64,000 bases of DNA from Bryobacteraceae bacterium (GCA_019752335.1 JAIEMJ010000006.1:1-64000), one strand, 5' to 3'. Shown: positions 43,069 to 53,227, counted from the stretch's first letter. A program made the numbers and translations. The notes: generated by a model not told the origin, from the sequence alone.

Positions 43069-44016
43069 CTAGGGTTTCTTCTTCAAGGACGGTGGCTTGG
43101 CCGGCGAGGGAACGGGCGCGGGGGGTGGTGCTTCTTCCACTACCGGTGGCGGTGTGGGTTCGGGCGGCTTCGGCGGCATGCAGGCGGCGAGGTTGATCGA
43201 AAACGCTGCCAGGCTTTGCCACTGGGCGCCCTGACGGCGCTCCAAGCGATAGGCATTTAGCTTAGCGTCCGCGCGCAAACGATAGTCCGTATTGGGCACT
43301 GGAACCTTGGCGCGCTTGGGCTGGATGGGCTTGCTGTTTACTTCGCGCAAGGTCCAGCTGGCTCCGCCGGTTTGGCTTTCGTAGAGTTCGTACTTCGCGC
43401 GGGGATCGCCGGCGCGGGTGCGGTCCACGATCAGGCCGCCGTTCTGTTTGCTCTCAAACCAAAATTGCTCGATGGAGCCAATGCGCGCGTCCTCGTACAG
43501 GGGCCGCCGCCGCCAGGTGCGGCCGCCGTCGTTCGTGATGAGCAAAAACGGGTCGCGCGCGAACTGCTGCATCACCTGCCCGGCGACCCAACCGTTCTGG
43601 AAGTCGATGAACTGCACCTGGTCAAGCACGCCATGTTTGATGCGGCCCAGCGGTTCGGTCCAGGTCTTGCCGAGGTCCTCGCTCACCAGCAGCACGGAGG
43701 AGAAGGTGGCTTCCCGGCTGTGGATGTTGCCGGTGAGGACGATGGTGTTGCCCAGCACTTCGTGGGCGGCAAGCTCGAGGTAGACGGGGCAGGGATCTTC
43801 GCGCGTGCAGGTGAGGCCGAGCGCTTGAATCTCCTCGTCGGTACAGGCCGGCTGCGAGAGCACCAGCGGTTGGCCGGTGTATTCGAGCTTTATGGCCGGG
43901 GGCGGCAACGCGGAGGCGCGCGGCAACTCCACCAACTCCGTGGCGGGCTCCTTCGCGGGCGGGGGCGTGGAGGGAATCACCAATTGCGCCGCCAGCGCCA
44001 TGCTCAGCCAAGTCAT
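43069..44016 (-). CDS. Exported BNR/sialidase-repeat-like protein with proline-rich tail
   Basis: 315 residues. The N-terminus is weakly signal-peptide-like (MTWLSMALAAQLVI). Two Asp-box repeats are visible, SEDLGKTW (112-119) and TNDGGRTW (161-168), with IDFQNGWVAGQVMQ between them, as in YCF48/BNR beta-propeller proteins. Two cysteine pairs lie at 58-76. The C-terminal 40 residues are Pro/Glu/Ala-rich and end in SLKKKP. No catalytic site is evident. It is divergent from the glutathione peroxidase gene by 62 bases. Confidence 0.6.
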   Translation of the reverse strand: MTWLSMALAAQLVIPSTPPPAKEPATELVELPRASALPPPAIKLEYTGQPLVLSQPACTDEEIQALGLTCTREDPCPVYLELAAHEVLGNTIVLTGNIHSREATFSSVLLVSEDLGKTWTEPLGRIKHGVLDQVQFIDFQNGWVAGQVMQQFARDPFLLITNDGGRTWRRRPLYEDARIGSIEQFWFESKQNGGLIVDRTRAGDPRAKYELYESQTGGASWTLREVNSKPIQPKRAKVPVPNTDYRLRADAKLNAYRLERRQGAQWQSLAAFSINLAACMPPKPPEPTPPPVVEEAPPPAPVPSPAKPPSLKKKP

Positions 44017-44078
44017 ACCAAGATTCTAGCGTGCTGCTGGAATCGCCGCCGTGGGGTGGCGCATCCAAGATTTCAGCT

Positions 44079-44600
44079 ATGCGCTTCTTGTCGATCAGTC
44101 TCCTCACGGCCAGCCTGTTATCGGGGGCCAGTTCGATTCATGAATTTTCGCTTAAGTCGATTGAAGGGAAGGCCGCGCCACTCGCGGAGTACAAGGGCCG
44201 CGTGGTCTTGCTGGTGAATGTCGCGAGCCAATGTGGCTACACGCCGCAGTACAAGGGTCTGGAAAGCATCTACCGCCGTTTCAAGGATCAAGGACTGGTG
44301 ATTGTCGGGCTGCCGGCGAACAACTTCGGCGAACAGGAGCCGGGTACGAATGCCGAAATCAAGGACTTCTGCAAACGCACTTACGATGTTACTTTTCCGA
44401 TGATGTCGAAAGTAAGTGTAAAGGGCGAAGACATGATCCCGCTCTATCAATTCCTCACCGCCGAAACCGGCGGCGACATCCGTTGGAACTTCACCAAGAT
44501 TTTGGTGGACAACCGTGGTAAGGTCATGAAGAGATTCGAGCCCAATGTTGATCCCGAGTCTCCCGAACTGCTTACCGCGATCCAAGAAGCTCTGCGCTAA
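44079..44600 (+). CDS. Exported glutathione-peroxidase-family thiol peroxidase
   Basis: 173 residues with a signal peptide (LSISLLTASLLSGASS). Catalytic residues are C52 (NVASQCGYT), the NNFGEQEPG loop in place of NQFGxQEPG, and the WNFTK tryptophan-asparagine pair. Bacterial members usually use thioredoxin rather than glutathione. Export suggests that it protects the envelope from peroxides. It stands alone, 64 bases before the RND adaptor gene. Confidence 0.87.
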   Translation: MRFLSISLLTASLLSGASSIHEFSLKSIEGKAAPLAEYKGRVVLLVNVASQCGYTPQYKGLESIYRRFKDQGLVIVGLPANNFGEQEPGTNAEIKDFCKRTYDVTFPMMSKVSVKGEDMIPLYQFLTAETGGDIRWNFTKILVDNRGKVMKRFEPNVDPESPELLTAIQEALR

Positions 44601-44664
44601 GTAACCTGACTGAAACCTGAAAGAAATCCCTGTCCGAATGGGCGGGTGAAATGAGCTGACCCTG

Positions 44665-45969
44665 ATGACTCGTCTCGCAGTCCCTCTGGTGGTAGCAGTA
44701 TTCACGATTAGCAGTTGTTCGAGCCCGGAACCGGGAGCCCAGCAGAAAGCCGGCGGTGGGCCGCCGCGCTTCCCGGTGACGGCAGTAAGTGTAACTGAGC
44801 GCACGATTCCGATCTTCCAGGAGTTTATCGGCAGCACGTTTTCGCAAGATACGGTGCAAATCAATTCGCGGGTGAACGGCTATATTGAGCAGTGGCTCTT
44901 TAAGCCGGGAGACATCGTCGCGGCCGGCCAGTTGCTCTATAAGATCGATCCACGGACTTACCGCGCTCCGGTGGACGGCGCCAAAGCTGAGTTGGCCCGA
45001 GCGACCGCGCAATTGAGCTTCGCCAGGGAAGGCGTGGACGTCCTGCGCGGCGAAAGCGAATTGGCGCAGGCCGAAGCTTCGTTGATTAAGGCCGAGCAGG
45101 ACGTCGCCCGCGTGCGGCCGCTGGTGAAGGAAACGGCCCTGCCGGAGCAGGACCTGGATGCGGCGCAAGCCAACGAGCGCGTCGCGCGCAACAATTACCG
45201 GGCGCGCGAGGCCAACGTCGCCCAACTGCGTTTAACCCAGAAAACGCAGATCCAGCAAGCAGAAGCCGCCCTGCAAGCCGCTAAGGCCTTGCTGGAAACG
45301 GCGGAGCTGAATCTGCAATTCACGGAAATCCGTTCTCCGGTGGCGGGCCGCGCCGGCGAGACGAAGATTCAGGTGGGCGGTTTGGTGTCTTCGAATTCAC
45401 AGGAACCGTTAACCTTGGTGAGCCCGCTGGATCCAATCTACGTCGAGTTCAAGGTGGGCGAGCGCGACTACCTCGAATACATCAAGAAGCAGATCGCGGC
45501 GCAGCAGGCGACCGGCCGCCAAGTGCCAGTGGAACCCTTGCAATTGCTGCTCGCGGACGGCACCGTCTATCCGTATCCTGGCGTTTACCGCTACGCCGAC
45601 CGCGCCGTCGACGTGCAGACGGGCACCTTGAAGCTGATCGGAGCTTTCCCCAATCCGCAGCGGATGTTGCTGCCCGGCCAATTCAGCCGCGTCCGGCTGC
45701 GCACGGGCGTGAAGCCCGGGGTGTTCGCGGTGCCGCAGCGAGCGATCCAGGAGTTGCAGGGCTTGCGGCAGGTGATGGTGGCCGATCAGGACGGCCGGGT
45801 GAAGGCCCGGACGGTGACCGCGACGGATCGCGTCGGCAACATGTGGGTGATTGAAAAGGGCCTCGCCAATGGGGACCACGTCATCGTCGACGGCCTGCAG
45901 AAGGCTATGCCTGGCGCGCAGGTTACCGTGAAGCTGACAGCGGAGTCCCCGGTGGAGAGCGCGAAATGA
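44665..45969 (+). CDS. RND efflux periplasmic adaptor lipoprotein (AcrA/MexA-type)
   Basis: 434 residues. A lipoprotein signal ends ISSC (C18). The lipoyl-like halves are at about 60-100 (VNGYIEQWLFKPGDIVAAGQ) and 205-240 (FTEIRSPVAGRAGETKIQVG), separated by a long alpha-helical hairpin (100-200); barrel and membrane-proximal domains follow (YVEFKVGERDYL, FPNPQRMLLPGQFSRVRL). It bridges the inner-membrane pump to its outer-membrane channel, both of which are in the next reading frame, overlapping by ATGA. Confidence 0.9.
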   Translation: MTRLAVPLVVAVFTISSCSSPEPGAQQKAGGGPPRFPVTAVSVTERTIPIFQEFIGSTFSQDTVQINSRVNGYIEQWLFKPGDIVAAGQLLYKIDPRTYRAPVDGAKAELARATAQLSFAREGVDVLRGESELAQAEASLIKAEQDVARVRPLVKETALPEQDLDAAQANERVARNNYRAREANVAQLRLTQKTQIQQAEAALQAAKALLETAELNLQFTEIRSPVAGRAGETKIQVGGLVSSNSQEPLTLVSPLDPIYVEFKVGERDYLEYIKKQIAAQQATGRQVPVEPLQLLLADGTVYPYPGVYRYADRAVDVQTGTLKLIGAFPNPQRMLLPGQFSRVRLRTGVKPGVFAVPQRAIQELQGLRQVMVADQDGRVKARTVTATDRVGNMWVIEKGLANGDHVIVDGLQKAMPGAQVTVKLTAESPVESAK

Positions 45970-48900
45970 TCGCCCGTTTCTTCATCAACCGCCCGGTGTT
46001 CGCCACCGTGCTTTCGGTGCTGATTACGGTGATCGGCCTGGTGACGATCTTCCGCCTGCCGATTGACCGCTACCCGCAGATTACGCCGCCCACGGTGCGC
46101 ATCACGGCGCAGTATCTCGGCGCCAGCGCCGAAGTGGTGGAGCAGACCGTCGCCACGCCGATTGAACAACAGCTCAATGGCGTGGAGCATATGCTCTACT
46201 TCGACACCAAGTGTACGAACGACGGCCGCACTACGATCACGGCCACTTTTGAGGTGGGCACCAACCTGGACCTCGCCGCGGTGCAGGTGCAGAATCGCGT
46301 CGCGCTCGCCGAGCCGCAACTGCCGGACGAAGTGCGGCGGCAAGGCATCAGCGTGCGCAAGCAATCAACCTCGTTGCTGATGGTGCTGGCCGTGGAATCG
46401 CCGGACAACGCCTACGACACGTTGTTTCTGTCGAACTATACGAAGATCAATATCCGCGATGGCTTGGGCCGCATCTACGGCGTCGGCGACGTGCAACTGC
46501 CCGGCGAGCGCGAGTACGGCATGCGTATCTGGCTGAAGCCGGATGCGATGTTCAAGCTCGGTCTCACCACGGGCGACGTGATCGGCGCGATCCGCGAGCA
46601 GAACGTGCAGGCGGCGGCGGGGCGCATTGGCCAGTCGCCTTCGCCGAAGGGGCAGGAGATCGAATACACCATTCGCGCGCAGGGGCGGCTGAAGGATCCG
46701 GAGGAGTTTCAGAACGTCATCCTGCGCTCGAATACCGATGGCTCGGCGGTGCGCGTGAAGGATGTCGCGCGCGTGGAGCTAGGCGCCTTTGACTATTCTG
46801 TCTTCACGCGCTTCAACGGCAAGGAAGCCGTGAACCTGCTGATCTTCCAGTTGCCCGGCACCAACGCGGTGGACGTCGCTGATCAAGTGAAGAAGCAGAT
46901 GGACACCGTCGCCAAGACGTTTCCGGCAGGGATGCGTTACCGCCTGGTGTACGACTCCACCAACTTCATTCGCGCCTCCATCGAAGAAGTGCTACATACG
47001 CTCCTCGAGGCCATTTTGCTGGTGATTCTCGTAGTTTTCGTCTTTCTGCAAGGCTGGCGCGCCACGCTGATTCCGCTCATCGCCGTTCCGGTGTCGCTGA
47101 TCGGCGCGTTCATCTTTTTCCCGATGCTCGGCTTCACCATCAACGTGCTGACGCTGTTTGGCCTAGTGCTGGCCATCGGCATCGTGGTGGACGACGCGAT
47201 CGTGGTGGTGGAAGCGGTGGAGCATCATATCGAGCGCGGGCTGAGCCCGAAGGACGCCGCGCTGAAGGCGATGGAAGAGGTGTCGGGCGCGATTGTGGCC
47301 ATTGCGCTAGTGCTCGTGGCCGTGTTCCTGCCGGTCGCCTTTTTGAGCGGCATCACGGGACAGCTTTATCGGCAGTTCGCGCTCACCATTGCCGTGTCCG
47401 TGGTCCTTTCGGCCATCAACGCGCTGACGCTGAGCGCTCCGCTCTGCGCGCTGCTGCTGAAGAAGAAGGAGGAGCACGCGGGTGGCTGGCTGGCGCCTGT
47501 ATTTCGCCGTTTCAACACGGGCTTCGACGCGCTGATCGGCGGCTACTCGCGGCTGGTGCGCACGCTGATCCGGCGCGGCGCCATCGTGGCCGTGTTGCTG
47601 CTGGCCATCCTGGGCGGCACCGGCGTTCTCTACCAAGTCACGCCCACCGGCTTCCTCCCCTCCGAGGACGAAGGCTGGTTTATCGTCGACCTTTCGCTGC
47701 CCAATGGCGCTTCCTTGCAACGCACGCAGAAGGTGATGGAGCAGGTGGAAGCGATCATCATGAAGACGCCCGGCGTCGCCGACGTCTTTGACCTGGGCGG
47801 CTCCAGCTTTGTGAAGGGCGACACCTCGTCCAGCGTGGGCACCCTGATCGCCGTGATGAAGCCCTGGGACGAGCGCAAGAAGAAAGAAGAGAACACCCTG
47901 GCCGTGGTGCAGAGCCTGCAGATGAAGCTCTTCGGGCTGGAAGACGCTTTCATCCTCGTCTTCAATCCGCCGCCCATCTCAGGCCTGGGCAATACGGGCG
48001 GCTTCAATATGAAGCTGCAGGACCGGTCCGGTGGCGATATCGCCACGCTGGCGCGTGTCACCAATGAATTCATCGCCGCCACGCGCACGGACAAGACCTT
48101 CGCGCAAACGATTTCGACGTTTGTCCCTAACGAGCCCCAACTGCGCCTGGAAGTGGACCGCGAACGCGCCCGCTCCATGGGCGTACCTATCGTCGACATC
48201 TACCAGGCTCTCCAAACCTACTTGGGAGGCCTTTACGTCAACGACTTCAACCTCTTTGGCCGCACCTACCGCGTGGTAGCGCAGGCGGAGCCCGAGTTCC
48301 GCCGCGATCCGAACGACATCAACCGTTTCTACGTCCGCTCTCCGGCGGGCAAGATGATTCCGTTGAGCGTGCTGGTCAAGACGGATCCGGCCAACGGTCC
48401 GCTCTCGATTGGCCGTTATAACCTCTATCGTTCCGCCGACATTCTGGGAGGACCGGCGCCGGGCTTCTCCACCGGCCAAGCGATCGCCGCGGCCGAAGCC
48501 TTGGCCGCGAAAACGCTGCCGCCCGGGTTCGGCTTTGAGTGGACGGGCATGTCGTATCAGGAGAAGAACACGGGCTCGAGCGCCGGCGTGTTCGCGTTCT
48601 CGCTGCTGATGGTGTTCCTGCTGCTGGCCGCGCAATACGAAAGCTGGATCATCCCGATGGCCGTGATTTTCGGCGTGCCGGCGGGCGTATTGGGAGCGAT
48701 CTTCACCGAGTGGTTCCGCGGCATTCCGGACGACGTCTACTGCCGCGTCGGGCTGATTATGTTGATCGGCCTGGCGGCGAAAAACGCGATTTTGATCATC
48801 GAATTCGCCCGCCAACGCCGGGAGGAAGGCGCGAGCGTGGAAGAGGCGGCCATCGACGCGGCCCGCCTGCGCTTCCGGCCGATTCTGATGACGAGCTTCG

Positions 48901-50474
48901 CCTTTATCCTCGGCGTGGTGCCGTTGGTGCGCGCGACTGGCGCCGGGTCAGCCAGCCGGCAGTCCTTGGGGAGCGCGGTGTTCGGCGGCATGTTGGCGGC
49001 CACCATCTTTGGCGTCTTCATGATTCCCACCTTCTACGTTTGGTTCCAGAAGCTGGCGGATCGCGTGGCGAAGCCCAAGCTGGCACCGGTGGCGGCGGTG
49101 AGTCTGCTGCTGTTGGTCCTGTCGGGCTGTAAGATGGGCCCGAACTTTAAGGCGCCAACGATGCCGGCGCCGCCGCAGTTCCGCGGCGCCACGGCGCTGG
49201 ACGCGCAGAGCTTCGGGGACCTCAAATGGGTGGACGTCTTTGCCGATGCTACGCTGCGATCGCTGGTGGACGAGGCGCTGAAGAACAACTACGACCTGCG
49301 CATCGCCGCGCAGCGCATTGAGGACTCGCGCGCCCAGGTCACGGTCGCGGCGTCCAACGAGTTTCCGTTCGTCAATGCGGGCGGCAATCTCACGAATCGT
49401 GAGTTGGCCACGATTGGCAACAATCCACTGCCGCCGAACATTCAGCGCGAGCTCACCTATGGCCGGGGCTTCCTCGACATGGCCTTTCAGCTCGATTTCT
49501 GGGGCCGCTATCGCCGGCTTACCGAAGCGGCGCGCGCGCAGTTCCTGGCCCAGGAATACAATCGCCGCGCGTTGACGGTATCGTTGATTTCGGACGTCGC
49601 GAGTAACTACTTTCAACTGCTGGAGCTCGACCGTGAACTCGACATCTCGCGCCGCACACTGGACTCGCGGCGGCAATCGCTCAAGCTGGTGCTCGCGCGC
49701 CGCGGGCAAGGCGTCGCCAGTGGCCTGGATGTCGCCCAAGCCGAGAATCTGGTCTATACGGCCAGCGCGCGTGTGCCGGTGCTGGAGCGCTCCATCGCCA
49801 TCCTCGAAAACGCCCTGAGCGTGCTGCTGGGCCGAAATCCGGGCGAGATACCGAATCGCGGCCAACTGATCGCGCAAGCGATTCCGCCCGCCATACCGGC
49901 TGGCTTGCCGAGTTCGTTGCTGGAGCGCCGTCCGGACCTGCGCGCCGCCGAAGCCAACCTGCGCGCCGCCAATGCGCGGATCGGTGTGGCCCGCGCGTCG
50001 TTGCTGCCGCAGTTCAGCCTGACGGGCAACCTGGGACTGGAGAGCTTTGCGCTGACGCGCTTCCTGGATGGCGAGGCCCGCAATCATCAGGTGGGCCCCG
50101 GCGTCACCGTGCCGCTCTTCAATTCGAAGGCCCTGCTCGCCAACGTGAAGAGTGCGCGCGCGCAGACCGAGGGCGCGTTGCTGCAATACGAGTTGGGCTT
50201 CCAAACCGCTCTGCGCGAAACGGCGGATGCTTTGGTGACCGTGGGCAAGGTGCGGGAGCAACGTGGGGAGCAGGAGAAGCTGGTGAAGTCGCTGACGGAG
50301 GCCAATCGGCTTTCGCGCTTGCGCTACAGTGGCGGCGTCGATAGTTACTTGCAGGTGCTGGACGCGGAGCGCAACCTCTTCGAGTCCGAGTTGGTGCTGG
50401 CCCAGGTGCAGCGCGACGAGTTACTCGCCGTGGTTCGTCTGTATCGCGCGCTGGGCGGCGGTTGGCAGCCCTAA
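45966..50474 (+). CDS. RND efflux pump fused in frame to a NodT/TolC-type outer-membrane channel lipoprotein
   Basis: One uninterrupted frame of 1502 codons. Residues 1-1040 are a hydrophobe/amphiphile efflux (AcrB-type) pump with the proton-relay residues D409 and D410 (GIVVDDAIVVVEAV) and K939 (LAAKNAILIIEFARQ). Residues 1055-1502 are an outer-membrane factor: a lipobox VLSGC with C1055, then two OEP helical repeats (LDVAQAENLVYTASARVPVL, RRPDLRAAEANLRAANARIG, LQVLDAERNLFESELVLAQV). The link, 1034-1054, reads like a free-standing lipoprotein signal (AKPKLAPVAAVSLLLLVLS) and an in-frame GTG at 49065 could start it. Whether fusion or internal start is used is unknown. Confidence 0.88.
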   Translation: MIARFFINRPVFATVLSVLITVIGLVTIFRLPIDRYPQITPPTVRITAQYLGASAEVVEQTVATPIEQQLNGVEHMLYFDTKCTNDGRTTITATFEVGTNLDLAAVQVQNRVALAEPQLPDEVRRQGISVRKQSTSLLMVLAVESPDNAYDTLFLSNYTKINIRDGLGRIYGVGDVQLPGEREYGMRIWLKPDAMFKLGLTTGDVIGAIREQNVQAAAGRIGQSPSPKGQEIEYTIRAQGRLKDPEEFQNVILRSNTDGSAVRVKDVARVELGAFDYSVFTRFNGKEAVNLLIFQLPGTNAVDVADQVKKQMDTVAKTFPAGMRYRLVYDSTNFIRASIEEVLHTLLEAILLVILVVFVFLQGWRATLIPLIAVPVSLIGAFIFFPMLGFTINVLTLFGLVLAIGIVVDDAIVVVEAVEHHIERGLSPKDAALKAMEEVSGAIVAIALVLVAVFLPVAFLSGITGQLYRQFALTIAVSVVLSAINALTLSAPLCALLLKKKEEHAGGWLAPVFRRFNTGFDALIGGYSRLVRTLIRRGAIVAVLLLAILGGTGVLYQVTPTGFLPSEDEGWFIVDLSLPNGASLQRTQKVMEQVEAIIMKTPGVADVFDLGGSSFVKGDTSSSVGTLIAVMKPWDERKKKEENTLAVVQSLQMKLFGLEDAFILVFNPPPISGLGNTGGFNMKLQDRSGGDIATLARVTNEFIAATRTDKTFAQTISTFVPNEPQLRLEVDRERARSMGVPIVDIYQALQTYLGGLYVNDFNLFGRTYRVVAQAEPEFRRDPNDINRFYVRSPAGKMIPLSVLVKTDPANGPLSIGRYNLYRSADILGGPAPGFSTGQAIAAAEALAAKTLPPGFGFEWTGMSYQEKNTGSSAGVFAFSLLMVFLLLAAQYESWIIPMAVIFGVPAGVLGAIFTEWFRGIPDDVYCRVGLIMLIGLAAKNAILIIEFARQRREEGASVEEAAIDAARLRFRPILMTSFAFILGVVPLVRATGAGSASRQSLGSAVFGGMLAATIFGVFMIPTFYVWFQKLADRVAKPKLAPVAAVSLLLLVLSGCKMGPNFKAPTMPAPPQFRGATALDAQSFGDLKWVDVFADATLRSLVDEALKNNYDLRIAAQRIEDSRAQVTVAASNEFPFVNAGGNLTNRELATIGNNPLPPNIQRELTYGRGFLDMAFQLDFWGRYRRLTEAARAQFLAQEYNRRALTVSLISDVASNYFQLLELDRELDISRRTLDSRRQSLKLVLARRGQGVASGLDVAQAENLVYTASARVPVLERSIAILENALSVLLGRNPGEIPNRGQLIAQAIPPAIPAGLPSSLLERRPDLRAAEANLRAANARIGVARASLLPQFSLTGNLGLESFALTRFLDGEARNHQVGPGVTVPLFNSKALLANVKSARAQTEGALLQYELGFQTALRETADALVTVGKVREQRGEQEKLVKSLTEANRLSRLRYSGGVDSYLQVLDAERNLFESELVLAQVQRDELLAVVRLYRALGGGWQP

Positions 50475-50489
50475 CCGTTATCATGAGGC

Positions 50490-53051
50490 ATGCGCCGACT
50501 CTGGATTTTTCTAGGCCTGGGAGCCGCGTTGCTCGCCTTGGCCGTGCTCGCTTTGCCCTGGCTGGTGAACGCCGATAGCTTCCGGCCGTTACTCAAGAGC
50601 GAACTCGAGAAGAGCTTGCGCCGCCCCGTGGAACTCGGGCCGCTTTCGCTGAGTGTTTTCCCCTTGGCTATCGTGGCGCGCGACGTCGTCATCGGCGAGG
50701 ACCCCGCCTTTGGCCAAGCCCGGCCCTTTGCGCGCGCCCAATCCTTGGCCGTGCGGGCAGGCTTCTTTAGCGTCCTCAAGGGCAACGTCAAGGTGGACTC
50801 GCTCCGCATCACCCAGCCGTTGGTGGAACTGATTCAGGACAAGAGCGGCCGCTGGAACGTGGACTCGTTAACGTCGAAGGACTCCTCCTCCGCGCCGCTG
50901 CAGTTGACGGAGTTGCGCATTGACGGTGGCCGGGTCGCGCTTACGACGCCGGGCCATCCGCGGGCCGAGTATGAGAATATTGACCTGCTCCTGCGCGACT
51001 ACGGCAGCGGCGGCAAATCGCCTTTGAGCGTGACGGCGCATCTGCCGGGCAAAGACACCGGTGACATCGCCTTCACGGGGACGCTGGCCGGGAACAGTGA
51101 CTTGGCCGGCGAATTGACGCTGCGCGATTGCGCGCTCACCGCCATCGAATCGGCCGCGGGCCGTCCGCTGTTCGGGCAAGCCAAGGTCGACGGTCAGGTG
51201 AGTGGGAAAGCGCAGGTGAGTAACTCGGCGCAGGCGTGGTCAGCCGAGGGCAACGTCGATTTGCGGTCGAAGGCCTTGGGCAACGTCGCGACGGTCTTTC
51301 GCGCGAACGCGCAGGGCACGCTTACGCGCGTCGAGCAATTGCAGATGAAGGTGGGCCAGTTGGCGCTCACTCTGACGGGCACCATCGATCAGGGCCGCTT
51401 GGCGCTGAAGCTCGCCGCGGCCGACGCGCCGATTACGGAACTGGCGAAGCTCGCGGCCGGCTTCGGCGTCGCGTTTGCGCCGGGCATGCAGGTCACCGGC
51501 CAGGCGGGCACGAATTTGGAGATCAGCGGCACGACGCAGGTTCCGGCCTTCGCGGGCCAAGTCCGCGTGACGAGCTTGGAGATGCGCGGCGGCGACCTGA
51601 AGCAGCCGGTCCGCACGCCACGCCTGGTGCTGGATCTCACGCCGGGCGAACTGCACACGCAGCCCTTCGAAGTGGTGACCGGCAATACGAAGCTGAGCGG
51701 CAGCTTCTCGCTCGCGGACTACGCGAGTGACCGGCCCCAACTCGATGCGTCAGTGAAGATCCCGCCCGCGAACCTGGCTGACCTAGTGGACATCGCGCAG
51801 GCCTACGGCGCGAGCGCGGCGCGCGGCGTGAAGGCGACCGGCACCGCGGCCGTGGAGGCCAAGGTCTTCGGTAGCTTAGCCAAGGGCGCCGCGCTGCAGT
51901 ATCGCGGCACGGGCAATATACAGTCGGCGACGTTGAGTTCGCCGGCGCTCACCAAGCCCGTCACCATTCGCGCCTCGAAGCTGCGTTTCGAAGGTGACTC
52001 AGCGGGCTTGGAAGGCCTCGACGCCACCATCGGCTCCACGACGCTCACCGGACGCGTGGCCACGCGCGCGGACCGGGTGGACTTCGCGCTTAACGCCGAT
52101 CAACTCGATGTGAACGAGCTACGCACGTTGTTCACGCCGTCGGAAGCGAAGGGCAAGCCGTCGCAGGCCGTACTGGGCGGCACACTCGCTGTGGGCACCC
52201 TGAAGATGGACCGTCTGGTGCTGACAAACGTGCGGGCTAACGTCGCTACGGCCGACGGGCAGATTCGCCTGGATCCGCTCGTCGCCAACGTTTATGGCGG
52301 CACGCACAATGGCGTGATTGTGGTGGACCAGCGGCAGGCCCAGCCGGTCTATACGTTCGATTCGAAACTCGAAAGAATTGACTCTGGCCAGTTGCTCGAA
52401 GCTGTAAGTTCGCTGAAGCAGTTTATCGCGGGGCCGTTGTCGGCGCAGATGAAGTTTACGGTGAGTCCGAAGCCGAATGAGGATCTCATCAAGAGCTTGG
52501 ACGGCACCTTGGGCGTGCGCTTTACGGAGGGCAAGCTTTATTCGATGAACTTACTCGGCGAGTTGGGCAAGCTGGCTCAGTTCCTGAAGATATCGCCGGA
52601 GAAGTTTACGAATTTCCTGGCGCTCACCGGCGATTTGAAGCTCGCCAACGGCACGGCCAATACCGACAACTTACGCTTTGATTTAGACAACGCCACGGTG
52701 AATGTGGGCGGCGTGATGAATCTGGTAGACCAATCCATTAACTTGAAGCTACGCACGCTGCTCAATCGCAAGCTGGCCGAAGAAGTGGGTGGCTCGCGCA
52801 TCGGCGGCTATCTGACGGCAGCGGTAACTGGCGCGAACGGCGACATGACGATCCCGTCGCTCGTTACGGGCACGTTTGCCAAGCCGCGCTTCGCGCCCGA
52901 TACGGCCAGCATCGCCAAACTCAAGTTGCAGTCCGTGGTTCCGGCGCTGACGAAGGATCCTAACGCCGTAGTGGATGCGATTAAGGGCAATAAGGAAGGC
53001 GTGCGGGGCCTGATTGATATCTTCAAGGGCAAGAAGAAATCCGAACCGTAG
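50490..53051 (+). CDS. AsmA-family envelope protein
   Basis: 853 residues. An N-terminal transmembrane helix (WIFLGLGAALLALAVLALPW) is followed by the AsmA N-terminal domain (LKSELEKSLRRPVELGPLSL, RAQSLAVRAGFFSVLKGNVK) and long beta-rich repeats, ending in a DUF3971/AsmA_2-like part (VGGVMNLVDQSINLKLRTLL, GGYLTAAVTGANGDMTIP). Larger relatives form grooved bridges that carry lipids between membranes; this family role is inferred. A GAGG lies immediately before the ATG with one base spacing. It follows the pump-channel gene by 15 bases and may share its transcript. Confidence 0.82.
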   Translation: MRRLWIFLGLGAALLALAVLALPWLVNADSFRPLLKSELEKSLRRPVELGPLSLSVFPLAIVARDVVIGEDPAFGQARPFARAQSLAVRAGFFSVLKGNVKVDSLRITQPLVELIQDKSGRWNVDSLTSKDSSSAPLQLTELRIDGGRVALTTPGHPRAEYENIDLLLRDYGSGGKSPLSVTAHLPGKDTGDIAFTGTLAGNSDLAGELTLRDCALTAIESAAGRPLFGQAKVDGQVSGKAQVSNSAQAWSAEGNVDLRSKALGNVATVFRANAQGTLTRVEQLQMKVGQLALTLTGTIDQGRLALKLAAADAPITELAKLAAGFGVAFAPGMQVTGQAGTNLEISGTTQVPAFAGQVRVTSLEMRGGDLKQPVRTPRLVLDLTPGELHTQPFEVVTGNTKLSGSFSLADYASDRPQLDASVKIPPANLADLVDIAQAYGASAARGVKATGTAAVEAKVFGSLAKGAALQYRGTGNIQSATLSSPALTKPVTIRASKLRFEGDSAGLEGLDATIGSTTLTGRVATRADRVDFALNADQLDVNELRTLFTPSEAKGKPSQAVLGGTLAVGTLKMDRLVLTNVRANVATADGQIRLDPLVANVYGGTHNGVIVVDQRQAQPVYTFDSKLERIDSGQLLEAVSSLKQFIAGPLSAQMKFTVSPKPNEDLIKSLDGTLGVRFTEGKLYSMNLLGELGKLAQFLKISPEKFTNFLALTGDLKLANGTANTDNLRFDLDNATVNVGGVMNLVDQSINLKLRTLLNRKLAEEVGGSRIGGYLTAAVTGANGDMTIPSLVTGTFAKPRFAPDTASIAKLKLQSVVPALTKDPNAVVDAIKGNKEGVRGLIDIFKGKKKSEP

Positions 53052-53196
53052 AAGAGTTGTGGCTAAGGCTGATGGGTAGGCGGTTCCCAGTCGGCGGGAC
53101 GGCCGAGGGTGTAGCACTCTTCAACAGGTTGTAAAGCGAGTTTCCGAATCAAGGATGTGAAAAGGGCCTGGCATCGAGGGCAAAGACCTGACCCCG

Positions 53197-53202
53197 TATA
53201 CT
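53197..53202 (+). promoter_or_regulatory. Candidate -10 element for relA/spoT
   Basis: TATACT lies 25 bases before the ATG at 53228, in the 176-base gap after the AsmA gene. The AGGGAGG after it is too far from the ATG for ideal spacing. No good -35. The rest of the gap (53052-53196) shows nothing recognisable. Confidence 0.3.
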
Positions 53203-53227
53203 AGAGGGAGGGTGTAAATTCTCGCGC

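Noticed and set aside
49065-50474. Separate gene for the outer-membrane channel starting at GTG 49065
   Set aside because: Not listed as its own gene because there is no stop between pump and channel and only a weak ribosome-binding site; kept as an alternative within the fused entry.
53052-53196. Structured RNA or tRNA between the AsmA and relA genes
   Set aside because: No cloverleaf, T-loop sequence or strong hairpin could be drawn by eye.
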